A stretch of 64,000 bases of DNA from Spirometra erinaceieuropaei (lineage: Eukaryota; Platyhelminthes; Cestoda; Diphyllobothriidea; Diphyllobothriidae). Position 1 is the stretch's first letter. The number at the start of each line of letters is the position of its first letter. Below, one piece after another: positions 13,601 through 28,600 of the stretch. Below the pieces are notes generated by a model, which saw only the letters and a list, made by a program, of their open reading frames with translations, searched no databases and was not told where the DNA came from. The position numbers and the translations under genes are program-made. The DNA lies in assembly GCA_902702965.1 (NCBI GenBank), contig CACRXP010000009.1, forward strand, positions 2,149,519 through 2,213,518, given 5' to 3'.

Positions 13601-16600
13601 ACAAATACCCAGTAATACCTCAAGCTTTTCGCAGCACAGATGGTGCGGATAAGCCAGTTGCCCAGGTCGCCCTGCAAAACAGTCGTGCAAGTAAACTTCC
13701 TGCTATGTGTTTTTTGAAGAACGGGAATGAACGAGGAAAACGGTGAAGACTTCAACAGGCGGTCCAGTCCGTCAAAATTAAATAAATGGCAACAGTTAAG
13801 CTATGGGGTAAGGCATGGGAAATAAGCCCTCCATCATACTACGGGGGAAAATGTTTCTAAATTCCAGGGGGTTAAGGGTTGAATTTATGACCAGATTTAG
13901 TGTTACCACAAGGGTTGGGATCAGGCTAAACTTTGAGACACGGGAATACGTGGTCCCCGGAATTCCGCTCAAGGTCATCTGTCGTACGGAGGAGTGCTTA
14001 GTTCTGCTTCCATCCATTTTCCGCATTGTTTTTTGAAGGCAGACCAATGCTATTAATGTGCCTCCGCCATCTGCACTGCAAAAGCTTGTAATGTTATTGG
14101 TTAGCGTTGTTAGGAGTAAATGAAGAACGGCCCCCCGAGTCATCGGCTATTCAGGGCTGCCTTAATCTATGTTAGCATGGAACATGAGTGGGAAGATGCA
14201 TTGCCTAAGTAGAAAACTTCCCGCGCATGCATCCAAAAAGCGCCTGACTAAACCTGGAATTCAGCAGCCTACCGGGGATTACTTACACTGACGTTAGGCT
14301 GAATTCTGATCATTTAGTAGATCTTTTCTGTCTGAATGCATATCTGAACGTTTTAGTTAACACCTTGCGCTGTAAAAAGTACTCCTATTTGCTACCGGCT
14401 AGGCTTTTCTGTTGTTTGATTCGTGCTCTGCGTCAGTAGCCGAAACCGGTTGCAAATATGACCCAAACCATGCACTTGCCAAGACCGGCTCTCATTCATC
14501 TTAAGAACAAGCTCCCAAGCGTAACCTACTTATTGGACGCTTGATGGTGCGAATCTGCCAAGACAGGCTTTTAGTTTTCAGATGGCCTGACACGTTTTCT
14601 ACTGGCTACCCACTAGGTATTTCGTATACTCCCTGGTTCCTTTAAGTCATCTACGGGGCTTTTTCGCAAAGCGTAGGTCATTTGCTTGATCTACCGAAGA
14701 CAGTTCGCTTCGAGCAGCTGTCAACACAAGCATTCCAACGGACGTCGTGTGGGCTTGTTCCTCATATATATGTATATACCCGATCTCAACCGACAGGACA
14801 ACGAGCCCGTAGCTCAGTAATTGGGAGCATTGAACTTTTAAACCACAGGTCGCGGGATCGGGCCCCAGGTGTTTCACACTTCGGGTTGAATATGACCGGC
14901 TGCCGACGACTAATCAGCCAGAAACTGCCATTTCAGTCTTTCTTGTCCCTGTCGTTATTGTTACTTTAGGCAGTTTACGTCCAACTGCTGACAACACAAA
15001 CATTCCAAGGGAAGTCATATGATCTTTTTCTCCGTATGATTAGGTAACCGGTGTTTCATCGCCTCACACTGTTGATTGCCAGGATCTTTTGCATGAAAAC
15101 TGAGCAATCTAAAAGAATATGGTTGTTTTGCCTCTGAGTACTTTCCAGCCGATAGACCTGAAAGGGCACAGTCAACCAAAATCCTTTTGGCTGCCGAAAA
15201 ACACAGAAGGCACTTTGGGAACAGTCAGGAAAACAGCAGATGGCGCGATTTCGCTTCTCGGTATGCCTGTCAGCCTGGTCAGTGGTGTTTGAAAAAAAAG
15301 GCATCTGTTTACATGCAGGTCACTCAGGCCAGCAAGGACATTATGGATGTCCTCTCCGTCGCCGCCTCCCTCCCCCGCGGCTTACCTAACGCTTCCCGCC
15401 TGGCACACAACTGTATCCTCTTGCCTACTGGACTGCCTACGCGGCGGCAGAGGCTGAATAGTAGTCAGACATTTGACTGTCGCCAAGTCGGTGACTGCCA
15501 GGTTGTCCTTGTTGTTGGCTTTAAAGGGTCTCACAGTCACCTACTAAATTCCTGTCTGAATCCTAATTTGCCGGGTCTTTCACATCGCCGCGTACATGCA
15601 CAGTTCGTCTGTCTGATGATGATTCATGCCCCCTCCAGGCTGATTAAATCCACTTCCTACGTGTTCCGGCCCGGCACCACTCGGGAGGCTTTCGTCATCC
15701 CAGTGAATGAGGCATGTCCTGCCAATTCTTATTGTGTGTGTATTTGTGTGGAAAGGAGAGTGTGGTCGACGACTCAGCGCGTGTTCCTCACAATAAACAA
15801 TCTGACACACTTAAAGCTATTACGGTGGGTTAAAAGACGTGGCTTGGAAAGTTGCCAACTGACGGGATAACTTGGAACTCGCAATCGGCCCAGTATGGAG
15901 CGGCCGACTGGTGGTTTAAGAGTCAGGCTGCAATGGCTCCTTCTTAATGTGGCCTTTATGACACTCCCAAGCCGTAGGATCCGAGCCAGGTGCGACGGCA
16001 CGCTCAGGTGCGACATCGGCTGCGTCAACCCCTATTGTTGTTTGTCAAAAACCTGGTCATTTACTGTGTGGACCAGGGGATGTGGAGTGGGGCTCCAAGG
16101 TGCGGGCTCGGCTGTGCCATCCACCTGCACCCTCCCCCCCTCTCCGGTCTTCTTGACTATGTCTTGACACCGGGTCCAGGTGGGGTGTTCGGTAGATGCA
16201 GCGCAAGGTGACATTCACTATAAACTAAATCAAGCGCAAGTTACCGTGCCTGCTTCACCTTGCTGGGGAGCACATGGTAGACATCTTCGGCAACGACGGT
16301 CATGGTGGTAGTCGACATGTGTCGCAGTTTTATCTAGTCCTCACAAAAAGGAGGACGCGGGAAACATGCTACTGACCTCTTGGTCATCCTGACAGACTAC
16401 GTTTTAATAGTCTACAAAGTTTGAAAGAGTTCTGCGGTCGACAGGCTGTACAGTAGGTGGGCTAACTCATGAAATGTAAACCAAAATTCAGAAATAAGCT
16501 TTCGTTTCGAAAAGACTAAGTAAGTAGGGTGGTAGAACTAGTCGGCATGCAACATACTTCTACAATGTGTCCGTTAAAAATGCTTGAAGCCTGGGCCTCG

Positions 16601-19600
16601 GATGAGAACTCGGTCGATCGATCTATCGATTTGGCGCCGGCGTACAGAGCCCTGCGCAGTCCCCTACAGTCTTGCGCCGTCGGTCAATGATTGACCTACA
16701 CACCCGATAAGCATCCTTTGTTCTGTTGCTGTCACTATCTCTGGCGATGGACTCCTGCATGAGTTCGAAAATTCAAAGTGTTCCGGTGCTTGATCACCCT
16801 TCTCCTTCACTTATACAGTAGGTGGGCTAACTCATGAAATGTCAACCAAAATTCTGAAATGCGTTTTTGTTTCGAAAAGACTAAGTAGGTTTGTAAAACT
16901 AATCAGTCTGCCGCATAATTTTATAATAATTCAGTTCCCTCAGGAATGACTTTCTTTTCGGCTGTATGCAGAAACTGTACTTTGTAAAAAATGACTACTT
17001 AAGTAGCGTGCATTTTTCTCATTGACTTTCGATGCCCTTAAAAATTTAATTATATTTCGTCGAAAACCTGTATAAAAGCATTCATTGCTTTTCTCATTCG
17101 GTAGAAAATTACGTCTTCTTCCAATTTTATACTTGAAGGAAGGGTATAATTCGGTTTTCAAAACTTTTAGAATTTGCGAATATTTTGGAACCCGACCTAC
17201 CGTTACACTCGCATTCAGGGTTTCCAAACTACAAGTCGTATATTTTTCGCTTACGGAAACCCATACATTTCTCTACGGTACTAAGGGTAACCATATGGGA
17301 TTCATAAAATTTAGGCGTAGATTTAAGCCATATTGTTAACTTTACAAAACACATTGGTCAATGCAGAAAAATTACGTTATATGAACGACCATCTCACGGT
17401 ACTATAAAAGTCTCACAATTAGAAAATTTTTAAAACCGAATGATGTCCCTTCTTCGAGTATAAAAGTGGAAGTAGACGTAATTGTCTACTAAATGAGCAA
17501 AAGAAGAAATATTTTTGTGCATGCTTTCCATGATATATAATTGGACTTTTAGAGGCATCAAAAATCAATGAGAAGAATGCATTTTACTTAAGTAGTCATT
17601 TCAATAGAGTATAGTTTTTTCATGCAGTCGGAAGGAAGTTCATTCGAAAGCCGGCGTCTGTAGGTGACTGAAATATTATTGAATTATGTTGCCGGCTGAC
17701 TAATTTTACAACCCTACTTAATTAATCTTTTCGAAACGAAAACGCATGTCGGAATTTCAGTTGATATTTTATGAGTTAGCCCATCTACATATTGACTACA
17801 TATTGGATAGACAACCATTGGACGGTATACTCTTGTTTGAGCGAATTCTACCGGTAGTTAAGCGGTTGTCCTGATTGCCTGAACGGTCACTGGGATGGAC
17901 GAGGGTCTCTGAACGCACTTCGCGTGAGGTCTGGGCGGCGACTTTGTCGCAGCTCTTGCCGCCCTGATCGCCGACTGCAAGATAAGTTTTTACTTCTCTA
18001 CCCCGAAACGTAACGTGCCTCTTTATAGTTTGCAAGTGGTAGAAATTAATTCGTGCAGCGATTGCGTCCATACTCCTTTTCGCTATGCCACCACTTCGAT
18101 GCGGTAAAGTCTTTTCACCCGGAAAAAACCACTCAAACCTTTAGATGTTTACCGAATCTGGAACAGGTGCAGTCAAGGCAACTACTGCGGAATAATTAAG
18201 AAGCCACTTTTGACGCGGATGACCGAACATGCGGGAGCAGTGATGAGGTATGACGTTAACCCTCAAGTCGCGTCTTAGTTGACTCGACCTCACCACACCT
18301 TCAAGTTTGACGGGACTAAAAAGTGACAACCGCATGAGTCGCGAGCCGTTCCACTTATGGTTCCCTGATTCAAAATCGATTACTAAGCACTGTGACCTCC
18401 CGCCTCCATCTTCTGTGCTGTGACTTTGAACGGACAGATCATTTGACCGGGTGCGGGCTGAACGAGTGACCAACAGTACCATCGTCATCGAGCCAGATTT
18501 CGGGCTTATTACCTTTCTATTAATCGACAGTGTTGAGGAAATTACAGCAATCAACGGCTGGGGTGCGGACTATAAAGCATTCGTCGCATCCACTAGAACT
18601 CCTTGCGATGAACGCTTAAACTGCTAATTATAGTAGTCACATACGAAATTGCAACTGCGTTCTTGTCGCTATGCTCTCCATATACCTTAGGCACTCTTAT
18701 CTGTGGCTGTATCTGAACATGGGTGCGGGTGAGAATCTGAAACGCCAGACCATTATGTTTCTTATTCTAGCGACCACTCTTGTTAGCCAGGATTCTGTTT
18801 TCTTAGATAATAGCATGATTTTAACACGATATTCGAAGTTCACACCGTGATCAAGATGTATTTATTAGTTTTTTAAGAGAGCTGCCGTATAAATGATTCT
18901 TCTCGGCAATAAATTTGAGTTGTTCGTAAAATGCTTAAATTCAACGTTGGGAATTCCGTCCGTCTGACGCAGTGAAAACTCCTTAGTTTTCCCTGACTTC
19001 ATCTTCTTCGTTGTCGTTTATCTTGACAGTTAGCCTCAAGGTTGGTCTGACGGCGGTTTGCCTTCTTAAATTAGGAATACCCTCGTGTCTGGAACAAGTT
19101 GTCGGCATGCCATTAACATGACATATGCGAAAACACCAGGTGGTATCCGGTAAACAGGGGTATTTTCTCATGACATCTGCGCCCATAGTTCTGTCGGAAA
19201 ATTTTCCGAAAGCCTGCTCTGGTCTCATAATACCTCCCTTCTAGACGGAGAGGCTGTGCGCCCATTTTTTTATTTCTACTCTAGCCTGTTTTTCTGCTGG
19301 TTGGATTGTTTAGAAAAAATATTTTTTTTGCTTAAATCAAGGCGCTGCGAGTCTGGACATTCCTTTTGAGGTTGGCTCCTGTTGCTCCAGGTATGTGTTT
19401 TACAGAGCAGGATACCTGCCATCGTTCCGTCCCCTGAGATCTGCAGGATCTAAGGTGTTAATTTTGCATTCGCCTGAAACTGTCAGAGTATCCTATCAGG
19501 TAGAAAGGTCTTTACTTCCAGACTGAAGGATCCTGGAATCGTCCAGGCAAGAATGCAATTGACGACAGTGTTCTGGTGGTGCGGCTTTCCTCACTGTAAA

Positions 19601-22600
19601 TGGTTGACTTCATTTTGCGTTGTGACTGACCAGCTTTGTGCACATTGTGGAAACTTTCGGAAGAGACGGTTGTACGAGGTCCGGTTTATCTAACTGGACG
19701 TGACAGATTTTTGACGCTTTCAATAGGACCCCAGTTTCACGGATTATTCCTCCCCCCTCACCTCTCATTCCAAGACCAGCTTGCTTAAGTTATTAGTAGC
19801 CTCTTCTAGCACGGCTTCTCGCATTTTATTGTACCCCTCAAACGTCAGACTACAACGCTTTCGCACTTGTTCGGCAACTCGTCCCGTCAACGTAACTGAC
19901 GAAGTGTTTTAAAATTTACGAAATATCTCTAAACACTCCGAAATCAACCTACATGCATCGACCGGAGCTTCCTGTTAATATAACTAGGGTAGATAAAAGC
20001 GTAAAAAAGTATTAGAAGTAATTTTACTATCCTTAGAGTTAATAGTTTACTTTGGAAGCGCTAGAATATCGAAAAGGCACAAAATCGTAGCAGATGAGTA
20101 AACGGGAGTGTTAGGAGTGTAAAAACTGATATGCAAAACAGTACAGACATAATAACGCTAAAAATAGTTCATTTCCCTAGGTTGCATATACAGGATCTGG
20201 CCAATCTCACAAAATGTAAACCGAAATTCTGAATTGTATTTTGCTATAAAGGAGATTACGCAAGTTGCGTAGTAATATTGTTTACCGTGCAATATAATCC
20301 TTAAGTATGTTACAATTGACAAAGACAAGGGAGACTGGAATGGCCATTTCTGGCTTATTAGCCGTCGTCAGCCAGCCATACCCAGTCAACCTAACACGTC
20401 GCGAGTTCGAACCTCGGGTGTTCCACACTTCGAGATTGGGCATGACTGGCTGACGACGGCTAATAAGCCAGAAATGGCCATTCCAGCTTCCCTTATCTTT
20501 GTCGGTAATAACCTACTGCCTATATCATGCGCCGCTGTGCGGCTGCTGGTTGGGCTCGAGAGAGAGCTCTTAAGGCACAACGGAACGAGTGAGTTCCGTA
20601 TGAACGATCGGTGAGCGGCTCCTACCAATCCTAAAATATTTCAGTCACGTCAGAAGCTCCTTTTCAACCTTCTGCAAAATCAACACTCGGTATACAGTGG
20701 CCACTTATGCAGCACGGATTTTTTCCCACTGGACTTCGATGTCCTAATTGATTTGAACATATTTTAGTGAAAACAGAGTTAAAAATAACCATTCCTTTAC
20801 TCATTTCATAGTAAGTTGCGTATTTTGCAGAGGTTATACACGACGAAAAGGTGTCTTTCGGGCTAAAAATTTTGCAATTATATCTTTGAAGACTCTGAAA
20901 TGTCCACTCATACAAAATCATAAGCGTACGTTCAGTAATGCTGCTTACGAAGCATACAAAGTGGTTCACATTCATTGCAGAATCGTGTGAACCCTTTATG
21001 ACATCTTCTCAGTAGAATAAGGAAATAAATGAATTTTCTTACACGGAAAATATACTGCATGTAGTTTTGAAGTCCGAAGCACAAATACAACTACGGGTCG
21101 GCTTGGAAACTATTCAGGAATTTAGAACTTCCCTTTAATTCTATAGAGAAGAATATGGTTGTGCTGGTTCTCTATAAAACAAACGTAATGTTATGAAGGC
21201 ATCAAAAGTTAACTGGAATAATGCATACCACACAAGTAGTCATTTTTGCCGAGTGTAGTTTTTGCAGGCGATCAAAAAGATGGACATTCAAAAACAGAAA
21301 TCCTGGCCTGACTGAAATATCTCAAGATTATGCCGCACAAAAAATCAATTTTATAACCCTACCTAAGTAATCCTTCCTAATCAAAAGCGCCTTTCGGAAT
21401 TTCAGATAACATTCCGTGATAGGCTTCGAGAATAAGATGCAAATTAAGTGTGGCGATTAATCAACAGTCTATGGTTTGAGCATAGATTCAAAAAGTGCCA
21501 GATGTGGTTATGCAGTCCCACCTGAAGTAAACAAACCCCATCCTAACCCTGACGTCTAACCCTAACCCCTAAGCATAATTCCTAACCCTTACCCCTAGCC
21601 TCAACCCCAACGGTATTGTGTCCATCAGGTGGGGCTATATGACCGCACCTTACCCAAAAAAAGGTTTCACCAATTTTCTGTTTTTTCATTGATTATACTC
21701 CTTGAAAGCCTTTGCTTCAAGGCGACCATAAAGCGGTTTCATACGTCAGCTGACGAATACACCTGGGCAATGGGAATCTTCCAGAAGGGTTTCAGAGATT
21801 TGTAATCTGCACAAGGTTTTAAGTGCTTGAGAAGGCTCACCTAGATTTTCATTATTGCGTCTAATGTATGAGTAGTGTATGGCGTTAGAGGTCCTCAGAC
21901 GGGCCACGTGGTTGATGCACTGGACCAACACGGCGGCCATATGGGATTCTGGCAAGCGTTATCGGAATTACGCACCATAACAATGTGCCAGACCCGGTTG
22001 CCGGCAGCCTTCGCGCACACTGGAAACCCTGCCGCTCCCCCTCCCAATGTTGTTGTCGGTTACGAAAACCTGGTCATTTGCTGTGTGAACCAGGGGGTGT
22101 GGAGTGGAGCGCCAAGGTGCGGGCTCGACCGCGCCATCCACCTGCCCCCTCCCCCGCGTCCGGTCTTCTCGACTCTGTCTTGACATCTGGCCCAGGTGGG
22201 GGAGGCGGGGAGGGTGCGGTAGATGCAGTGCAAGTCTGCATTCACTATAAACTAATTCACGCGCAAGTCACCGTCCCCGCCTCACCTTGCCGTAGGGCAC
22301 ACGGTGGACATCGTCGGAAACGACGATCGAACTCTCGTGTGGCGCTAATATTCAACCTTACGTTAAATTTCGAGGGTTGTGTGTCCTTGCTGTAAATCGT
22401 CCCAGCAGTTGTCCATGCCTGTGTGCCTGTGTTTTTTGTTTAAGTTGAGCAAGACAGAACGGTAAAAATACATTTGGCATTGTAGAAAGCAATCCATGGA
22501 ACCCACACGGTTACTAACCACATCCTTCCACCCTCCCTCCCCCGGTAGACGACACCTACGTGCCTAATGAAAACGCAACCCTGAACGAGGACGAGCTAGC

Positions 22601-25600
22601 TGCTCTCAAGGCCAGGCAGTGTCTTCTCTGCCATCGCCAGTGCGCTGGAGGATGCTACGCTGCAGGTCCTGAGGACTGTGTCAACTGCCGCTTCCGTAAA
22701 ATCCTCCTGGACGAGGAATCCAACAAGGTTGGTTACGTCTACAGACCTCCGCAAGATTACTTCTGTATTTCCTACTCGGAAATCCTGTTGGGACTGGTGG
22801 TGGTGCGTGTTTTGGAGTAAATATGATTTCGAGTTTTTTTGGCTGAGAAGGCGTCAATCACCGGGGCAGTCTACCGACACCTCGAGATCTTCAGCATGTG
22901 TTGCGCACTAGGGTGAGAACAGGGACGGTGACTTACATGCGAGTCAATTTATAGTGGATGTGGACTTGCGCAGCATCTATCGCACTCTCTCCCTCTCTCC
23001 CACCTGGGCCCGGTGTCATGCGAGGGTTAGGAGAACCGGAGGCAAGAGGGGATGCAGATGGCTGGCATGGCGAAAACCCGCATTTAGGCGTACCACCAAA
23101 CCTTTGGGTCCACAACGTGCACTGGCCAGGATTTTATACATCAAGAAGAAAGTGGGGACTTCTCAGACCCCCCGCTGGCGCTACATGAGTCCGCACATGG
23201 GTGTGCCTCCATAGCCGTCAGTGTTGGCTTTCGTTATTGGTGCGCATTCCCAACAACGTCTGCCGGACTCCCATCTGAGCTCCCCCACCCAGGAGAGTCT
23301 ACCACGCCCACGCGCACACACACGCACCATTGCACTCTTTATTTGCTTTCACTTACACAACAACTCGGTTGTGGCATACGACGAGATTCACACTGACCCG
23401 AAGCGGTGACGGTGATAGGGTGCGCAGGAATATGTGAGGAATATGGTGAGCCGGGGTCGGGCGCGGACACAGTAAATTACAAAGTCATATTCCTCCTATG
23501 TCTGTTTAACCTTGAGAGCGACGACGTCGACTGTGTTTCTTACAAGGTTGGTGCATTATCGGGTGGCCCTCGCGTGAGGGAATTTAACGTAAGGCAGACT
23601 TACGCAGCACTTGCCGCACTCCCTCCTCCCTCGACGACCTTGCTCCGGGAACGAGGTAATATTCATACGGCCGGAGGTGGACTCGGGTACAGTGGCTGAG
23701 AAGGTTAAACAACCTATCTACGCGCGCCACACACATGTCCTGCCCTCCACTCCAGGCCTATCAAGTGGAAGTAGCGCAAAGACCGCAGCCTAGCTGTCGC
23801 TCCCAAGAGAGATCGAGTTACCTCGTCAGTGGGCAGTCTTCCGCACCCTGACGCAGCTCATATGCGTGCATCACACAGGCTCTAATCCCTATCTCCAGAG
23901 ATACCGAACCTCATTGGGTAAGTATGGAGATCCAAGGAGTCTGGCGAAGACCAGTCTATCCCATCTGCTGACAGCATTCCAAGTCGCAGGTTCTTGTGTG
24001 ACATGTTTGAGCCAAGTGCCTCAGATTTACTGTGGTGAGGAACGCACTGACATACAATGCGAAGGCATCGTCTGAGATGCGCCTCGCTTTCTCTTCCACC
24101 CTTCATGCGCCTGTGGCCTTCCGGTGGACCGATTTCAGTTTTCAGCAACTTATCCTGTCCACTGGTAGTCTTCGACGTCGTAGTTTCGAGTACTCCGAGC
24201 TGATTGTAACGAGGAATTTGCACCAGTGGTGAGCCGGGGTCGAGCGCGGACAGAGTGAATTACAAAGTTAAGTTTCTCTTATGTCTCTTCAGCCCCACGA
24301 GCAACGACGTTGACCTTGTTGGTTGGTGCACTATCGGAGGCCTTCGCGCGAGCAAATTTAAACTGAGGCAGACTTGCACAGCACTTGCGCACTCTCTCCT
24401 CCCCTGATGACCTTGCTCCGGGGACGAGGCGGTGTCAGTACGACCGGGGGGTGGGCCCGATCGCAGTGACGGACAAAGTCAAAAAGTCAGTCTACGCGTG
24501 CCACTCACGCGCCCCAGCACCGCTCCAAATGTATCTGACAGGAATAGGGCAAAGACCGCAGTCTGGCCCTTGATCCTGGAGAAGACCGAATTACCCTCTC
24601 AGTTGGCAGTCTTTCGCGCCGTGAAACAGCCCATACACGCGCATCACATTATATAAGGTCCTCGGGCATCCCTTTCCAGGCGGCGGAAACTCGTCGTGCG
24701 CAGAAGAATCGAGGAAGACTGAGGTGCAACTAAATTCAAAGAAACTGCAGGGTACAATTTCTTCTCTTCACTGCCCCATATGTCGGGGTAAGACTACGGA
24801 GTGTTTTTCCGTAGGGTAAGATACACGAATGGGGGCCTCCTGGAATTTAACACAAGGCCACCTGTGATAAGAGGCTACTTTTTCCCCTGTTCAAACGTCC
24901 GTATACTCAGACAGACACTTGTAATAGCCATTTAACCGCCAGCGATAAAATGCTGGTTGGGACATATGTCCCATCAACAAAGCTAACCTCCTCAGATCCT
25001 TATATGTCCGATTCATGCCAACTGACAGTTCGACGATGTCCCCCGCGTGCCCCGTTGAATGGCGAGCGCAGGTCCAGTGACTTACTTGAGAATTAGTTTG
25101 CAATGGCGGTAGACTTGCGCAGGGTCTAATGCACTCACCCCACCCCGCCCATCCCAGCCCGGCGCCAAGACAGAGTCAGTAAAGCCAGTGGTGGGATCGG
25201 GCGCAACGAATGTCGTAACGAAACAACCCCTCTACGCGTGCTCCACGCGTCCTGTTCGCGCGCAAGTGAGGACCGTTTCATAAGAACGGGGGGAACTCAG
25301 TTCCTAAACGACTGTGTGCCATAGGGACCATACTGGGGAAAAACCACTACGGACTGACGCACCATTCTTAAAGGACCAAGTTTCCCTCTCAGGTGGCACC
25401 GTTTCAGCCCACGGCTTTTAGTGTACTGTGATAGTTTAAAAGCGCGTCAGATTGTTTACAGTGAGGAATATGTGCTGAGTTTCGTGGGGAGACTGTCTGC
25501 CGAGTTGGTCTTTCTCCCTTCTTCCGGGCACCAGTCCACTGGTCAGTTATCTGATGGAACATTTGGTGCAAGTGACTGGCAGCCGACTGGTCCGTCTGCT

Positions 25601-28600
25601 CGCTCCACACACGACCTGGCTCCCCGGCAGGACGCACGGGGTTTTCACACACAGAGGCGTGAGTGGCTCGGATCTCGTGAATCACCACCAATGCCACGGC
25701 TTTCACCGCCAACCCTACTTCGACAACTGTCACTACTACCAGGATCCGCCCAGCAAACACTACCGACTTGTCAGTTGAAGAAACCCTCCACCAGATTACC
25801 GTTAGTCGTAGGCAGCATCTAGTCTCTGGCACTTGCGATGGCATTCCGTTTCCCAGCTCGACTGTTGGCCGCATATACAGACACAAATGTCGGCGAGGCA
25901 ACCTAGGTATGCGAGTAAGGAGTGCAGTCTTTATCGTGTCAAAAGCGGCTGGTCGTCGATGGGACTTCCGTTTTGGGCGGGGGGGGGGGAATAGACCGTG
26001 CAGATTCGCCTCATTGTGGAAGTCGAGTGTGTCCGTCTGGGCAAGTTTGCGCTGGCCGGACAACTGATAGGGGGCGTTGGCAACGATCGGGTGGAGGACC
26101 CCAAACATACACGACCAGCCAAAATTGCCTGTCTTACGGGAAAGGTGGTAATAGGGGGTTTTACAGACGGGAATTGTGTGTGGGATGGCAAAATAAGTAT
26201 AGATAATCGGTGAATTCGTCTTTCAGACGGAAAAATGCTAATGCATCGACATAAAGCAACCGAAATGAGGCAGGAAAATTAGAAAAATAAACTCTAGGTG
26301 TCTACAACGACCGCTTTTAAACTCTGTGAGCTGAGGTCATTGTAGATAATGCACCAGACCGCCTGCAACAGACGACACAACCTTGCACAATGAAACACCA
26401 TACCGAAATAATTGTGTCGGACTAAACCCCGCTTAACTAAGTATGGCAGGTATTCTTTGTTTGCCGCAGATGCTTGGGGGCCTTCACCCGATCCTTACCG
26501 GGGCGTTCTTATTGGAGCGTGGGCCAGCCATCAAAATTTCTCCGTACGTCTGTAAGAACAACTTACATTTAAGGGGATTTTATTGCATTGCTTGCATGCT
26601 TATCCTGTTTTAGCGCCCCTGTTCCTACTTTTGCTACACAGTCCTCTCCTCTCAGCTTCGTCCTGCCTAGATGGTTTTTGTCCGCAGTCTGAAAAAAATC
26701 CAGCCTTGAATACCTCACTCTCTCCTCGAAGGCCTACACACAATAGGTGACGTATCTGATCAAATTTTAATTGAAATTCTGAAATATCTTTTTGGCCAGA
26801 GAGTGTTACTTGGGCAGGATTGCAGTACTGCTTATCATGCAGCAGAATCCCACCAGATTTCATTCACGTCAGCATGCCGGTGTTTGAATGCGCTCCTTTG
26901 AAGCCGCGCTCAGTAAAATGTGGGCCATCCATGACGTTTTCCCGTGAATTTTCTATGCCCTTGTTAATTAAAATATACGCTGAAGCAAATGTGAACAGAA
27001 CACCTCTTATACGCGTTTCTTAACAGATCACGTCTCTCTTAAGGAACAGAGTATTTCTGTTTAAAAAGCTCTAAATTATGATATGTTATAAGAGCGTTAA
27101 ATATCCTCTCAAATATAATCATATCTGTCTGTTTGTTAATCCTCCTACGAAGCTTACAACTTGGCCAACATCTGTTGCAACATTTCATGAACTCTAAATG
27201 ATATTACCTAAATAACTTGACTGAGTAGATGCTTCTCCATGCATGAGAAGTATGCAGCTTAAAGTTTTAAAGTCTCAAGCGCTGGTGTGACGGAAGGTCG
27301 GGTTAAAAATTATTCAGAAATAGAATGACTTGGTTTTTTGACGGGACATTTAATGTTGTTGAAAAAATCTTTTAATTACAAATCGGCAAAACCGGCAGAT
27401 ACCCTTGCAACAAATATAATGCGTAAAAAGGACAACATTAGCTAGCAAATGTGTACAAGAAAACAACAGCATCGGAAACCGAGGATAACAATTCGGATTG
27501 TATAAGTTGTCACTTTTGTCGAAAGCGGTTTTTGCAGGCAGCCGTACAGAAATGTGTTTAAAATATCTTGGAATTATGCTGCAGGATGATAAGTATTGCA
27601 ACTCCTCCTGACTGATCTTTTCTAACCAAAACTACACTTCTAACTTCTCCTTACTATTTCATGAGACATATCAGCTACTGGAGATTTGGATTTCCTGGAT
27701 TTCAGTCGACACTTATTACAGAAACTTTTGCCTGACTGCATTTACTAATTGCAGTGTCAAGCCCTCGCCGGTGTTCGAAAGCTCCTGTCGTTTCGGGGCT
27801 ACTACGCATCAGAAAATACTAATTTTGCTAGCGCACAAAGACGTCCAATGCTCTTGGGCATTGACTTTGGTCAGAGTGGCCGCCACCAAGCACTGGAAGA
27901 TCTAGTATGGATTGAATTGTGAGGAAGATGATGATGATGTGCTTACTGGAACAAGAAGTTTATGGGCCTGGCGTTTCGTATTCTCATTTGAACCCATCAT
28001 CAAAGACGGTCGAAGATAAGGGTGGTGGAGGCACAAAAGACTGCAGTATTTATTAGGACGTAGCTGCCGTGGGGCCACATGCGTAGTATGACTAACAGCG
28101 CTCGTGATCACCGCTGGGGGTCGTGCTTAAGACGGCGATGGATTGTCATTTCGCATCCGAGTCATTAATTGCCGTAATTTCATCATCCGTGTTGGATGTT
28201 GACGTGATGATTACTCGACAATTTTGTCCGCAGTCAGTAGGATAGTTGAGTGCCCGCGCCATCCCCACGTGACGGATTTCTCTGCCCAGGGAATGTCTCA
28301 GTATTCACTGCGCTTGATGATGGACTGCGGACCTGAGAACCATGATTCGAGCAGCCCCCAGCTCACGCGGCTGTCAGCTTTTGCGAAGGTTTCGGCCTCT
28401 TGAAACTTGAAAATATGGTCGAGTTCCGTGGAATGAGCTGCTACCTGAGAGCTGGCGTCTTTCATCCCCACTGCTGCTGAATGCTCAGCCATGCGCGTCC
28501 GAAGTTGCTCCGTCCGCAACTGCACCAGATCTGGTAAATGACTCCAAACGATCGATTTTGGATCAGATTCCAAACCTGACAACGTTCGCTGTCTGCTTAT

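Larger units (their letters stand above)
7325..22548. other. Intron 2 (visible), 15.2 kb, packed with repeats
   Basis: The longest intron in the window. It contains an AGC microsatellite, a G-rich telomere-like tract, PLE endonuclease remnants at 10.8 and 18.1 kb, a tandem duplication carrying a foldback element (11.56-13.26 kb), further foldback copies near 16.4-17.8 and 20.2-21.4 kb, SINE copies and two R2 repeats. Open frames such as 15187-15870 (+) and 13249-13755 (-) show no recognisable family. Confidence 0.8.

Noticed and set aside
13249..13755. 168-codon - strand open frame
   Set aside because: No recognisable family. Parts of the DNA resemble 9300-9400, so it is probably repeat sequence.
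15187..15870. 227-codon + strand open frame in intron 2
   Set aside because: No recognisable domain, low-complexity composition, and its end overlaps a dispersed repeat (R6). Length alone is not convincing in GC-moderate intronic DNA.
22728..22820. Continuation of the third exon ([18 protein letters not shown])
   Set aside because: Ending at the GTTGGT donor joins directly to FVCNSTCPP and keeps the Cys spacing. The continuation would insert non-family residues. I keep some doubt, since GTTGGT is not a strong donor.
25404..26108. 234-codon - strand open frame
   Set aside because: No domain or motif known to me. It overlaps several other open frames in the same GC-rich stretch and part of repeat R6.
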